A stretch of DNA of 64,000 nt from Anaerotignum lactatifermentans (GTDB lineage: Bacteria; Bacillota; Clostridia; Lachnospirales; Anaerotignaceae). Where the stretch lies: NCBI RefSeq assembly GCF_016902535.1, contig NZ_JACSNY010000003.1, forward strand, positions 1 through 64,000, written 5' to 3'. This document shows positions 8,743 to 17,090 of this stretch, piece after piece (the first letter of the stretch is position 1; every line of letters starts with the position of its first letter). Position numbers and translations under genes: made by a program. Under the pieces are notes generated by a model. It was not told where the DNA came from, made no database searches, and was given only the letters and a program-made list of their open reading frames with translations.

Positions 8743-9192
8743 ATGAAGCTGATTTTATTACAGGATGTAAAAAGTGTAGGGAAAAAAGGCGATCTCATCA
8801 ATGCCAGCGAGGGCTATGCGAAGAATTTCCTGCTGCCCAGAAAACTGGCGGTGGAAGCTACAAAGTCCAATCTGAACGATTACGAGCTGAAGCAGAAGGC
8901 GGAAGCCAAACGGAAACAGGAAGAGCTGGAAAAGGCCCAGGAAATGAAGAAACAACTGGACGACAAGGTGGTTATCATCAAGGTGAAAACCGGCGGCAAC
9001 GGCAAGCTCTTTGGTTCCGTAACCAATAAGGAAGTAGCGGAGGAGATCATCAAGCAGACCGGCCTGGATTTTGATAAAAAGAAAGTATCCATTGGTGACC
9101 CCATCAAAATGCTGGGAGAAAGAACAGCGGTTATCAAGCTGCATCCCAAGGTAACAGCGGAAGTAGCTATCAAGATTGTAGAGGCGGAGTAA
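8743..9192 (+). CDS. rplI: 50S ribosomal protein bL9
   Basis: A 149-residue protein of normal bL9 length. The N-terminal domain MKLILLQDVKSVGKKGDLIN is followed by the bL9 signature with NFLLPRKLA. A long connecting helix (about 45-75) and a C-terminal rRNA-binding domain with the GKLFGSVT segment follow. It starts three bases after the gdpP stop, with GGAGGA inside the gdpP end as ribosome site. Confidence 0.98.
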   Translation: MKLILLQDVKSVGKKGDLINASEGYAKNFLLPRKLAVEATKSNLNDYELKQKAEAKRKQEELEKAQEMKKQLDDKVVIIKVKTGGNGKLFGSVTNKEVAEEIIKQTGLDFDKKKVSIGDPIKMLGERTAVIKLHPKVTAEVAIKIVEAE

Positions 9193-9223
9193 ACAAAACG
9201 TCACAGAAAAGGAGGCGGCGGCC

Positions 9224-10579
9224 ATGGAACAGCAGAATACGTCCAATCCGGCGGAATACTTCCAGAATGTACCGCCCCATGACGACGCGGCGGAAACAGC
9301 GGTGCTGGGCGCCATGTTTCTGGACAGAGAGGCGGCTTCTCTGGCGCTGGAGGTGCTTCGGGGCGAGGATTTCTACCGTCCCGATCATAAAGCGGTCTTT
9401 GAGGCGGCGGAGGAACTGTACCACAGCGGCGTTCCCATTGACGTCATTACCGTAAAGAATAAATTAGAAGAAAAAGGCGTCTTTGAGCAGATCGGCGGTA
9501 TTCCCTTTTTGGCCGGCATTTCCACGGCGGCGGGCAGTTCCGCTAATATGCGCCATTATGCCGCCATTGTGGAGGAAAAATCTGTTCTGCGGCGGCTCAT
9601 CCGCACGGCGGGAAATATTTCCCAGCTTAGTTATGAAGGCAAGGAACCGGTCAATTCCATTATGGATACGGCGGAAAAAAGCATTTTCGATATTATGCAG
9701 AAGCGCCATTCCGACCAGTTTCACCATATCCGGGATATTGCCGTGGATTCCATCGAGAAGATAGAGGACATCTACCGTTCCAAAGGCAAGCTGACGGGGG
9801 TGCCTACGGGTTTTGTGGACTTCGACCAGAAAACGGCGGGGCTGCAGAAATCGGATCTGATTCTGCTGGCGGCCCGTCCTTCCATGGGGAAGACGGCCTT
9901 TGCCCTGAATATTGTGCAGAACGCCGCCATCCGCAGTAATGTGCCAACGGCGGTCTTTTCGCTGGAAATGAGCCGGGAGCAGCTGGTGAACCGTATGCTC
10001 TGCTCCGAGGCCATGCTGGATGCCCAGAGGCTGCGTACCGGAGAACTGACAGACAGTGACTGGGCGGGTCTGATTCAGGCCATGGGGCCGTTGTCCCAGG
10101 CGCCCATCTATATAGATGATACGCCCGGCGTGACACCTATGGAGGTGCGCTCCAAATGCCGCCGCCTGAAGGTGGAAAAAGGGCTAGGGCTGATTGTTAT
10201 TGACTATTTGCAGCTGATGAGCGGCAACGGCCGGAATGACTCCAGACAGCAGGAGATCTCCGAGATCTCCCGTGCGCTGAAGGCCATCGCCAGAGAAATG
10301 GAGGCGCCGGTTATCGCCTTGTCCCAGCTGTCCCGTGCCTGCGAGCAGCGGGCGGACCATCGCCCTATGCTGTCGGACCTGAGAGAGTCCGGGGCCATTG
10401 AGCAGGATGCCGATGTGGTGGCTTTCCTGTATCGAGATGAGTATTACTTCCCCGATACGGAAAAAAAGAATCAGGCGGAGCTGATTATTGCCAAGCAGAG
10501 AAACGGCCCCACAGGCACCGTAGATCTGACATGGATGGGACAATATACGAAATTTGGAAATTTCTTGAAAAAATATTGA
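9224..10579 (+). CDS. dnaB: Replicative DNA helicase DnaB
   Basis: The 451-residue protein has an N-terminal helical domain (PPHDDAAETAVLGAMFLD, about 17-120) and a RecA-like ATPase domain. The latter shows Walker A ARPSMGKTAFALN (about 217-230), Walker B LIVIDYLQLM and the DnaB motif ALSQLSRACEQR, ending with RNGPTGTVDL near the C-terminus. It unwinds DNA at the fork as a hexamer. The ATG follows AAGGAGG. It is the last gene of the gdpP operon, with a terminator seven bases later. No intein or insertion is seen. Confidence 0.98.
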   Translation: MEQQNTSNPAEYFQNVPPHDDAAETAVLGAMFLDREAASLALEVLRGEDFYRPDHKAVFEAAEELYHSGVPIDVITVKNKLEEKGVFEQIGGIPFLAGISTAAGSSANMRHYAAIVEEKSVLRRLIRTAGNISQLSYEGKEPVNSIMDTAEKSIFDIMQKRHSDQFHHIRDIAVDSIEKIEDIYRSKGKLTGVPTGFVDFDQKTAGLQKSDLILLAARPSMGKTAFALNIVQNAAIRSNVPTAVFSLEMSREQLVNRMLCSEAMLDAQRLRTGELTDSDWAGLIQAMGPLSQAPIYIDDTPGVTPMEVRSKCRRLKVEKGLGLIVIDYLQLMSGNGRNDSRQQEISEISRALKAIAREMEAPVIALSQLSRACEQRADHRPMLSDLRESGAIEQDADVVAFLYRDEYYFPDTEKKNQAELIIAKQRNGPTGTVDLTWMGQYTKFGNFLKKY

Positions 10580-10585
10580 GAAAAA

Positions 10586-10620
10586 GGTCTGCGGTCTTTT
10601 GGCCGCAGACCTTCTTTTTA
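10586..10620 (+). terminator. Terminator after dnaB
   Basis: GGTCTGCGG (10586-10594) pairs perfectly with CCGCAGACC (10603-10611), followed by a T-rich tail. Confidence 0.9.
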
Positions 10621-10652
10621 CATGGATTTTGCAATTTTTCCGGAAAAAGAGG

Positions 10653-10681
10653 TTGACGCTGATTTTTGGAAAGCATATACT
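10653..10681 (+). promoter_or_regulatory. Promoter of the mgtE leader/transporter unit
   Basis: TTGACG (10653-10658), 17 bp, TATACT (10676-10681), about 330 bases before mgtE. This implies a long transcribed leader. Confidence 0.75.
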
Positions 10682-10736
10682 AAGGATGTGCCGAAAAACA
10701 GGCGAAAAAAGAGAAGGAACACAGGAGGTGAACCAT

Positions 10737-10841
10737 ATGGACGGCAATAGTGAAAGTATCCCTTTGGGGCCTGAGCGAAGTTGGAAGTACATCAGCAGAT
10801 CCGTCGTGCGTAGGGTTCGTTTTTCTCCGAGGAAAGACTGA
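10737..10841 (+). CDS. Candidate 34-residue leader peptide upstream of mgtE
   Basis: ATG at 10737 is preceded by the near-perfect ribosome site AGGAGGTGAACC and a strong promoter. The peptide starts MDGNSESIPLGPERSW and ends with a very basic RRVRFSPRKD. Its acidic, proline-containing front and its place about 170 bases before mgtE resemble leader peptides that sense magnesium through ribosome stability (compare MgtL). I do not recognise this peptide family and see no M-box magnesium riboswitch consensus. Bases 10842-11000 hold several short T-rich hairpins, for example ACACG...CGTGT followed by seven T residues near 10950-10976, that could act as an attenuator. Confidence 0.5.
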   Translation: MDGNSESIPLGPERSWKYISRSVVRRVRFSPRKD

Positions 10842-11013
10842 GCTTTTGTTTTGTACGCCTTTTTTGTATGCTTTTTTCCGGAAAGTGGGCAGTACGGCAA
10901 AATGAAAAATTGACCCCGGCCGCAGGCCAGCGGATTCTTGCTGACACGATTGTATTTTTTGCAGACGTGTTTTTTTATTGCCAAAAAAGCAGGACGAAAA
11001 AGGGGTGAGATGT

Positions 11014-12366
11014 TTGGAAGAGATGCAGGTGCTTTTTGACCACTTCAATGAATTGCTGGACAAAGGCGCGTATATACAGTTAAAAGAAGAATTGAACGAG
11101 GAGAACGCCGCCGACCTGGCGGAATACTTTGAGGAGCTGACGGCGGAGAAACAGCTGTTTATTTTCCGTCTGCTGACCAAAGATCTGGCGGCGGAAGTAT
11201 TCTCTTATATGGATAACGATACACAGGAGCATATTGTCCATTCCATTACGGACCGGGAGGTCCGCAACATCGTGGACGAAATGTTTCTGGATGATACGGT
11301 GGACTTTCTGGAGGAGGCCCCCGCTAATCTGGTAAAAAAGGTCCTGCGCAATACTGACGCGGAGACCAGAGCCCTCATCAACCGGTTCCTGAACTATCCC
11401 GATAATTCCGCCGGCAGTCTGATGACCATTGAGTTTGTGAAGCTGCGGGCCGGTATGCGGGTAGACGAGGCCATGCGCCAGATCAAACGAACCGGAACGG
11501 ATAAGGAAACCATTTATACTTGTTACGTGATCGACGCCCACCGAAAGCTCATCGGCGTGGTGCCGTTGCGGACGCTGATCTGCGCCAGGGACGAGGAACT
11601 GGTGCAGGATCTGATGGAAGAGGATGTAGTTTCCGTATATACCACAGACGACCAGGAAGAGGTTGCTAATATTTTCAAGAAATACAACTGGATGGCGCTG
11701 CCGGTTACAGACCTGGAACACCGTCTGGTGGGCATCATCACCGTGGACGATATCGTGGACGTTATCGAACAGGAAACTACGGAGGATATGGAAAAAATGG
11801 CGGCGTTGCTGCCTTCCGACGAGGTGTATCTGAAAACGCCGGTGCTGAAGCTGGCGAAAAACAGAATCGTATGGCTGTGTGTACTGATGATCTCCGGTAC
11901 CCTCAGCTCTCTGGTCATCGGGCATTATCAGGCCCTTTTGACAGTGGCTATGTCTCTGTCCAATTTTGTGACCATCATTACCGGTACCGGCGGGAATGCC
12001 GGTTCCCAGGCATCGACCATGATTATTCGTGGTATGGCGCTGGGTGAGATCGAGGTACGGGATACCCTGCGGGTCATCTGGAAGGAGGTCCGGGTGGGCG
12101 CCCTCTGCGGCGTGGCCCTGGGAGCCGTGAATATGATCCGTATGACGCTGTTCAGCCCCAGTACGGGGACACTGTTGGATTTTACCGTTTCCCTCAGTAT
12201 GGCGGCGGTAGTGGTACTGTCTAAGACCATTGGCTGTACCCTGCCTATTTTCGCCAAGATCGTTAAGGTGGACCCGGCCATGATGGCAGGCCCTCTGATC
12301 TCCACACTGGTGGACGCGGTGGCGTTGATTATCTATTTCAGCATCGCTTCGGCGCTGCTGCTGTAA
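11014..12366 (+). CDS. mgtE: MgtE magnesium transporter (first copy)
   Basis: The protein has 450 residues: an N-terminal MgtE superhelical domain (about 10-125), a tandem CBS pair (about 130-255), a plug helix and five C-terminal membrane segments with the pore region GTGGNAGSQAS (about 325). MgtE is a dimeric Mg2+-gated channel that closes when cytosolic magnesium fills the N and CBS domains. I chose TTG 11014, six bases after AGGGGTG, because it aligns residue for residue with the start of the second copy (MEEMQ... against MEEWN...). An in-frame TTG at 10978 has no site. Confidence 0.95.
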   Translation: MEEMQVLFDHFNELLDKGAYIQLKEELNEENAADLAEYFEELTAEKQLFIFRLLTKDLAAEVFSYMDNDTQEHIVHSITDREVRNIVDEMFLDDTVDFLEEAPANLVKKVLRNTDAETRALINRFLNYPDNSAGSLMTIEFVKLRAGMRVDEAMRQIKRTGTDKETIYTCYVIDAHRKLIGVVPLRTLICARDEELVQDLMEEDVVSVYTTDDQEEVANIFKKYNWMALPVTDLEHRLVGIITVDDIVDVIEQETTEDMEKMAALLPSDEVYLKTPVLKLAKNRIVWLCVLMISGTLSSLVIGHYQALLTVAMSLSNFVTIITGTGGNAGSQASTMIIRGMALGEIEVRDTLRVIWKEVRVGALCGVALGAVNMIRMTLFSPSTGTLLDFTVSLSMAAVVVLSKTIGCTLPIFAKIVKVDPAMMAGPLISTLVDAVALIIYFSIASALLL

Positions 12367-12397
12367 TAGGAAAAAGAAAGGAAAGGGAGGTGACGGC

Positions 12398-13750
12398 ATG
12401 GAAGAGTGGAACGAGACCTATGAACAATGGCTGGAGTGGATGGACCAGGGCGCTTATCTGAATCTGAGAGAGGACCTGAATGAGGAAAACCCGGCCAATG
12501 TGGCGGAATTTCTGGAAGAGCTGCCGGTGGAGAAAAAGCTTTTCGTGTTCCGTCTGCTGTCTAGGGATATGGCGGCGGATGCCTTTTCCTTTTTGGACAA
12601 CGATACCCAGGAAATGCTGGTGACCTCCATTTCCGACAATGAGGTCCGCAATATTGTGGACAATATGTTCCTGGATGACACGGTGGACTTTCTGGAGGAA
12701 GCGCCGCCGGAGCTGGTGGGCAAGGTCCTGCGCAATACTCACCCGGAAACGAGAAAGCTCATCAACCAGTTCCTTCATTATCCGGAGAATTCCGCCGGAA
12801 GCCTGATGACAGTAGAGTTTGTTCATCTGAATGAGGCCATGACGGCGGGGCGGGCCATGGAACTGATCCGTAAGATCGGGCTGGATAAGGAGACTATTTA
12901 TACCTGCTACGTGCTGGACAGAAAGAACAGGCTCATTGGCGTGGTGCCGCTACGGACGCTGCTACTGGCCGATGAAAAGACCCGTGTGGGGGAATTGATG
13001 GAAGAAGACGTGATCCGTGTGACGACACTGGACGACCAGGAAGAGGCGGCGGCGGTCTTTCGAAAATACAGCCTGATGGCGCTGCCGGTAGTAGACGGCG
13101 AGGAGCGTCTGGTGGGTATCATCACCATTGACGATATTGTGGACGTCATTGATGAAGAGACCACGGAGGATATGGAGAAAATGGCGGCGCTGCTGCCCTC
13201 CGATGACGAATATTTAAAGACCCCCGTTACAAAGCTGGCCAAAAACAGGATCGTATGGCTCTGTGTGCTGATGATTTCCGGTACCCTTAGCAGTATGATT
13301 ATCGGGGGATATCAGTCGATACTGGATGAGGCCGTACAGCTAGCTACCTTTATCCCGGTACTGACCGGTACCGGCGGGAATGCCGGTTCCCAGGCGTCGG
13401 CTATGATTATCCGCGGGATGGCGTTGGATGAGGTACGCCCGCGGGACTCCCTGCGGGTATTGGGCAAGGAGATCCAGGTGGGCCTGATCTGCGGGATGCT
13501 TCTGGGTACGCTGAATATGGTAAAACAGACCATTTTCAGCCCGGCCACCAATGTGATGGTAGACCTGACGGTATCCATCAGCATGGGTGCTGTTGTCGTA
13601 GTAGCGAAAGCCATGGGCTGTCTGCTGCCTATCGGCGCCAAGGTCTGCAAGCTGGACCCGGCGATTATGGCGGGGCCGCTGATTACGACGGTGGTGGACG
13701 CGGTGGCCCTCTTGATTTTCTTTAATATCGCGTCATCACTGGTGCTGTAA
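12398..13750 (+). CDS. mgtE: MgtE magnesium transporter (second, tandem copy)
   Basis: A 450-residue paralogue of the preceding gene, colinear over its whole length with the same domain order and pore motif GTGGNAGSQAS. The two share long identical stretches, such as NRIVWLCVLMISGTLSS. GGGAGGTGACGGC precedes the ATG and the gap between genes is only 31 bases, so they form one transcript. Tandem copies may form heterodimers or differ in magnesium affinity; neither can be read from sequence. A terminator-like repeat hairpin follows. Confidence 0.95.
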   Translation: MEEWNETYEQWLEWMDQGAYLNLREDLNEENPANVAEFLEELPVEKKLFVFRLLSRDMAADAFSFLDNDTQEMLVTSISDNEVRNIVDNMFLDDTVDFLEEAPPELVGKVLRNTHPETRKLINQFLHYPENSAGSLMTVEFVHLNEAMTAGRAMELIRKIGLDKETIYTCYVLDRKNRLIGVVPLRTLLLADEKTRVGELMEEDVIRVTTLDDQEEAAAVFRKYSLMALPVVDGEERLVGIITIDDIVDVIDEETTEDMEKMAALLPSDDEYLKTPVTKLAKNRIVWLCVLMISGTLSSMIIGGYQSILDEAVQLATFIPVLTGTGGNAGSQASAMIIRGMALDEVRPRDSLRVLGKEIQVGLICGMLLGTLNMVKQTIFSPATNVMVDLTVSISMGAVVVVAKAMGCLLPIGAKVCKLDPAIMAGPLITTVVDAVALLIFFNIASSLVL

Positions 13751-13755
13751 CGGGC

Positions 13756-13834
13756 TTTTTTCAGAAAATACTTTCCATAAAACAGAATCGCTGGACTCCT
13801 TTGCATAGGGCAGGGAATCCAGCGATTTTTATTT
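13756..13834. terminator. Repeat-family hairpin (copy 2), terminator between convergent mgtE and bioY
   Basis: AATCGCTGGACTCC (13786-13799) pairs, with one mismatch, with GGAATCCAGCGATT (13814-13827). A T-rich tail follows. TTTTCAGAAAATACTTTCC (from 13758) matches the flank of copy 1. Confidence 0.8.
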
Positions 13835-13850
13835 TCTGGTAAAATCTTTT

Positions 13851-14396
13851 TTATGACTGCGCAAGCGGATGGGTTTTCAGATGCTGCCGCAAACGGCTGC
13901 CCAGCCAGCAGGCGCACAGGATTTTCAATATATCCAGCGGCAGGAAGACCAGAGCCCCCATGGGCAGAGCCTGCCAGAAAGAGGTGTTGGTCACATAGGC
14001 CAGCCAGAGTGTGCCCAGCGCGTAGGTAGCCAGCGTCCCCAGAAACAGGCCCAGAGCCTGTATGGGTCTGTGGGTGGGCCAGCGGCGGAAAAACAGACCG
14101 CCAATGAGGGCCAGCAGCAGATAGCCCACAAGATAGCCGCCGCCGGGCGCGGCAAAGCGGGAAAATCCGCCTGTGTAGCCGGAAAATACAGGCAGTCCCA
14201 CAGCGCCTAACAGCAGATACAGTCCTACGGCAGCTACGGCACCGGGAAGATCCAGCACATAGACCGCCAGATAAATGGCAAAGGTAGACAGGGTCAGGGC
14301 CACGGGACTGACGGGAATGGGAATGCTGATGGGGGCGGCGATACAGATGACGGCTGTCATCAGGGCTGTATAAATCAAACGCTGTGTTTTTGTCAT
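13851..14396 (-). CDS. bioY: BioY biotin-uptake S component
   Basis: A 181-residue integral membrane protein with six hydrophobic segments. The BioY features are visible: PIPVSPVALTLSTFAIYLA near the N-terminus and GGFSRFAAPGGGYLVGYLL in the middle. It binds biotin and works with the shared ECF energizing module (EcfA/A'/T), which is not in this window. The gene stands alone, with a strong promoter and a candidate BirA site upstream. AAGGAGGAGA precedes the ATG. Confidence 0.93.
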   Translation of the reverse strand: MTKTQRLIYTALMTAVICIAAPISIPIPVSPVALTLSTFAIYLAVYVLDLPGAVAAVGLYLLLGAVGLPVFSGYTGGFSRFAAPGGGYLVGYLLLALIGGLFFRRWPTHRPIQALGLFLGTLATYALGTLWLAYVTNTSFWQALPMGALVFLPLDILKILCACWLGSRLRQHLKTHPLAQS

Positions 14397-14426
14397 GGAA
14401 TCTCCTCCTTATGAAATCTGCCTTTG

Positions 14427-14481
14427 AGTATAGGCGCGGAGAAAAAGAAAGTCAACTGAATTTATAAAAATGGTTTACAAT
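14427..14481 (-). promoter_or_regulatory. bioY promoter with candidate BirA operator
   Basis: On the minus strand, TTGACT (14455-14450), 17 bp, TATACT (14432-14427). Just upstream is ATTGTAAACC (14481-14472), a good left half of the BirA box (TTGTTAACC-N14/15-GGTTAACAA). A weaker right half, about 5 of 9 matches, overlaps the -35. Biotin repression of bioY by BirA is common in Firmicutes; here it is inference. Confidence 0.55.
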
Positions 14482-14601
14482 TTGAAGAAAAAAAAGAGAT
14501 GTTTTTTCCGGGGAATATGATATAATTGCTCCAAAGACAGTTTTCGTCAAAAATAACGGCGGCCGGAAATAAGGGCCAAAGGAGGAAATGGGGGATGGTT
14601 T

Positions 14602-15144
14602 ATGGCTAAAACATGCAGATACTGCGGCGGACAGATGGCAGATGAGGATCGCTTCTGTGTGACCTGCGGAAGGCCGTATGGAGAAGAACGCCGGCAGGAG
14701 GAAACCGGCGCGCGCAACAGCTCTGGCGGTACATGGGGGGAAGAACACCGGGCACAGGAGGAGGCGTCCAGAGAGCCTCTTTCCGTAGGGAGTTATTTCC
14801 TGATGTTTCTGATTATGGCGATTCCTGTTGTGAATCTGATTTTTCTGATCTACTGGGCCGTGGGAAAACAGGTGAATGTAAACCGGAAGAACTTTTCCAG
14901 AGCCGCGCTGATCTATGTGGTGGCAGGGACGCTGGTGGCGATCGTTTTTGCCGTGATGATCTTTTTGGGGCTGGCGAAAGTGGGATACTCTTATGATCCC
15001 TATTATCAGTATTATGAATATTATGACGCGCCCTATGTGGACTTTGATGATGATTTTTATGAGTATTATCTGCCGGAAGGCGAGGACGATTCTGTTTTTT
15101 CCTTTGCCGATGCTTCCCTGACTGTGGGAGACGGGAATTTTTAA
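14602..15144 (+). CDS. Zinc-ribbon membrane protein of unknown function
   Basis: The 180-residue protein has an N-terminal double-cysteine zinc ribbon (CRYCGG...CVTCGRPYG, residues 4-25). A low-complexity Glu/Gln/Arg linker follows, then two membrane segments (about 62-82 and 95-118), and an unusual outside tail rich in tyrosine and acidic residues (YYQYYEYYDAPYVDFDDDFY). The zinc ribbon should face the cytoplasm. No enzymatic domain is seen. A TATAAT at 14521-14526 marks a probable promoter. It lies 68 bases before lonB and may be co-transcribed. Confidence 0.8.
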   Translation: MAKTCRYCGGQMADEDRFCVTCGRPYGEERRQEETGARNSSGGTWGEEHRAQEEASREPLSVGSYFLMFLIMAIPVVNLIFLIYWAVGKQVNVNRKNFSRAALIYVVAGTLVAIVFAVMIFLGLAKVGYSYDPYYQYYEYYDAPYVDFDDDFYEYYLPEGEDDSVFSFADASLTVGDGNF

Positions 15145-15212
15145 GGAGATCAGAAGCATGGAACAGGAACCATCCGCGCATACTACCCTCAAAGGAAAAA
15201 GGAGGAATGTAT

Positions 15213-16877
15213 GTGAGCGGATGGTTTTTATTTGGCGCCCAGATGCTGTTTTTTCTGCTGGGGGCCCTTTTTTTCTGGCGGAGCGCCAAGCGGAAAAAAG
15301 GCGGGGAAATGGTCTCGCCGGAAGAAAACGAAAGACAGATGCAGAGGCTGGAGGATATGCGGCGGGTTCATTTGACAGAGCCGTTGGCGGAACAGACCAG
15401 ACCTGCCAGCCTGACGGAGATTGTGGGGCAGGAGAAGGGCATCGAGGCTCTGCGGGCGGCCCTGTGCGGCCCCAATCCCCAGCATATTCTGATTTACGGC
15501 CCACCGGGGGTAGGCAAAACGGCGGCAGCCAGACTGGTGCTGGAGGAGGCCAAGGCCAGAGAAAGCTCTCCATTTTTACGGACGGCGCCCTTTGTGGAGA
15601 TCGATGCCACCACATTACAGTTTGACGAGCGTGGCATTGCCGATCCGCTGCTGGGTTCCGTCCATGACCCTATTTATCAGGGGGCCGGGGCCTTTGGACA
15701 GGCGGGCATCCCCAGACCACAGCCGGGAGCTGTCTGTAAGGCCAACGGCGGCGTATTATTTCTGGATGAGATCGGAGAACTGCATCCTATCCAGATGAAC
15801 CGGCTGCTGAAGGTGCTGGAGGACCGTGTGGCACGATTCCAAAGCAGCTATTACAGCCGGGAGAACAAAAGAATCCCGCCTTATGTCCATGAGATCTTTC
15901 AAAAGGGGATGCCGGCGGATTTCCGGCTCATTGGGGCTACAACCCGAAGCCCCAGAGAACTGCCCCCGGCCCTTCGTTCCCGGTGTACGGAGATTTTTTT
16001 CCAGCCCCTGGGGACGGCGGCGGTGGAACAGATCGCGGAGAATGGCCTGAAAAAAGCGGGATTGGAGTATGACAGCGGTTTCTGCGGAAAAATCGCCCGC
16101 TATGCCGGCGGCGGCAGGGATACGGTGAATCTGGTGCAGTCTCTCTCCGCCAGAGCGGAAATGGAGGGGCGAAAGTATGTTACAGAGTCAGATTTGGAAA
16201 TTGTGGCGGAAACGGGACGATTTGAGCCAAGAATACAGAAAAAAGTGGAGAGAAAATCCAGAGTTGGTGTCGTCAATGGTTTGGCGGTTATGGGCGGCAT
16301 GGGCGGTACGGTGCTGACGGTGGAGGCAGTATTCCACAAGGACGGTCAAAGCGGTTTGCAGGTAACAGGGATTGTGGAAGAGGAGGAGCTGAAAAGTCCC
16401 CATGGCAGGAGCCTGCGAAAAAGCAATGCCCGCAGTTCTGTGGAAAACGTGCTGACGGTACTGGAACAGTTCGGTTTCCGGCGGCGGGACTACACCGTCC
16501 ATATCAATTTCCCCGGCGGTATGCCTGTGGACGGGCCTTCGGCGGGAACGGCCATGTTTCTGGCGGCCTATTCCGCCTTTACGGGGGCGGCGGTGCCGGG
16601 GGATGTGGCTTTGACAGGAGAACTGAGCCTGACGGGGCAGATTCTGCCGGTGGGCGGTGTCAGCGAAAAGCTGGCGGCGGCCCAGGAGGCTGGCGTTTCC
16701 CGGGTATGGATTCCAAAGGCCAACTGGCAGCGGGCCTATGGGCGCATGGAGCTGGAAGTTCTTTGCGCCGGGGATGTGCGGGAACTTCTGGAACAGATAT
16801 TTGCGGAAAAAGAAGCGGGCGGCGCTGTGCTTTCGTCGGGGATACTCTCGGCGGAGGGATTGGGTCAAAGAGAATGA
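15213..16877 (+). CDS. lonB: LonB-like membrane-anchored ATP-dependent protease
   Basis: About 554 residues: one N-terminal membrane segment (about 2-22), an AAA+ domain with Walker A GPPGVGKT (96-103) and FLDEIGELHP, and a C-terminal Lon protease domain. The Ser-Lys dyad is in DGPSAG (Ser ~443) and SEKLAAA (Lys ~486), 43 residues apart as in Lon. I chose GTG 15213, seven bases after GGAGG; the in-frame ATG at 15207 is only one base from that site. LonB in Bacillus is linked to sporulation quality control. It lies directly upstream of lon, as is common. Confidence 0.93.
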   Translation: MSGWFLFGAQMLFFLLGALFFWRSAKRKKGGEMVSPEENERQMQRLEDMRRVHLTEPLAEQTRPASLTEIVGQEKGIEALRAALCGPNPQHILIYGPPGVGKTAAARLVLEEAKARESSPFLRTAPFVEIDATTLQFDERGIADPLLGSVHDPIYQGAGAFGQAGIPRPQPGAVCKANGGVLFLDEIGELHPIQMNRLLKVLEDRVARFQSSYYSRENKRIPPYVHEIFQKGMPADFRLIGATTRSPRELPPALRSRCTEIFFQPLGTAAVEQIAENGLKKAGLEYDSGFCGKIARYAGGGRDTVNLVQSLSARAEMEGRKYVTESDLEIVAETGRFEPRIQKKVERKSRVGVVNGLAVMGGMGGTVLTVEAVFHKDGQSGLQVTGIVEEEELKSPHGRSLRKSNARSSVENVLTVLEQFGFRRRDYTVHINFPGGMPVDGPSAGTAMFLAAYSAFTGAAVPGDVALTGELSLTGQILPVGGVSEKLAAAQEAGVSRVWIPKANWQRAYGRMELEVLCAGDVRELLEQIFAEKEAGGAVLSSGILSAEGLGQRE

Positions 16878-17001
16878 AGAAAGGGCGTCCTTCGGAGAAA
16901 AGGGGGGCGCTTTTTGTTTGTTCTGCCGCCCCAAAAGGAGGCGGTTTTGGAGAAAGACCCGGATTTCCACAAAAAAATATACCCTTGCGCCATAGTGGGA
17001 A

Positions 17002-17030
17002 TTGACTGTGTATAGGATGTATTGTATAAT
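17002..17030 (+). promoter_or_regulatory. lon promoter
   Basis: TTGACT (17002-17007), exactly 17 bp, TATAAT (17025-17030). The predicted start is near 17037, giving a leader of about 55 bases. Confidence 0.85.
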
Positions 17031-17045
17031 ATCTAAATTAGCCTT

Positions 17046-17062
17046 TGTCGAGGAAGGTCGAA
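17046..17062 (+). promoter_or_regulatory. CtsR-like direct repeat in the lon leader
   Basis: TGTCGAG-GAA-GGTCGAA has the heptad-3-heptad layout of CtsR operators (GGTCAAA-NAN-GGTCAAA) and lies just after the predicted start. The second heptad matches 6 of 7 positions, the first 4 of 7. Heat-shock control of lon by CtsR is plausible but unproven. Confidence 0.4.
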
Positions 17063-17090
17063 AGAAACACTGTATCGAGGTGATTTTAAT

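Noticed and set aside
10690-11000. M-box magnesium riboswitch before mgtE
   Set aside because: The conserved M-box blocks could not be found in the leader; a translated leader peptide fits the sequence better.
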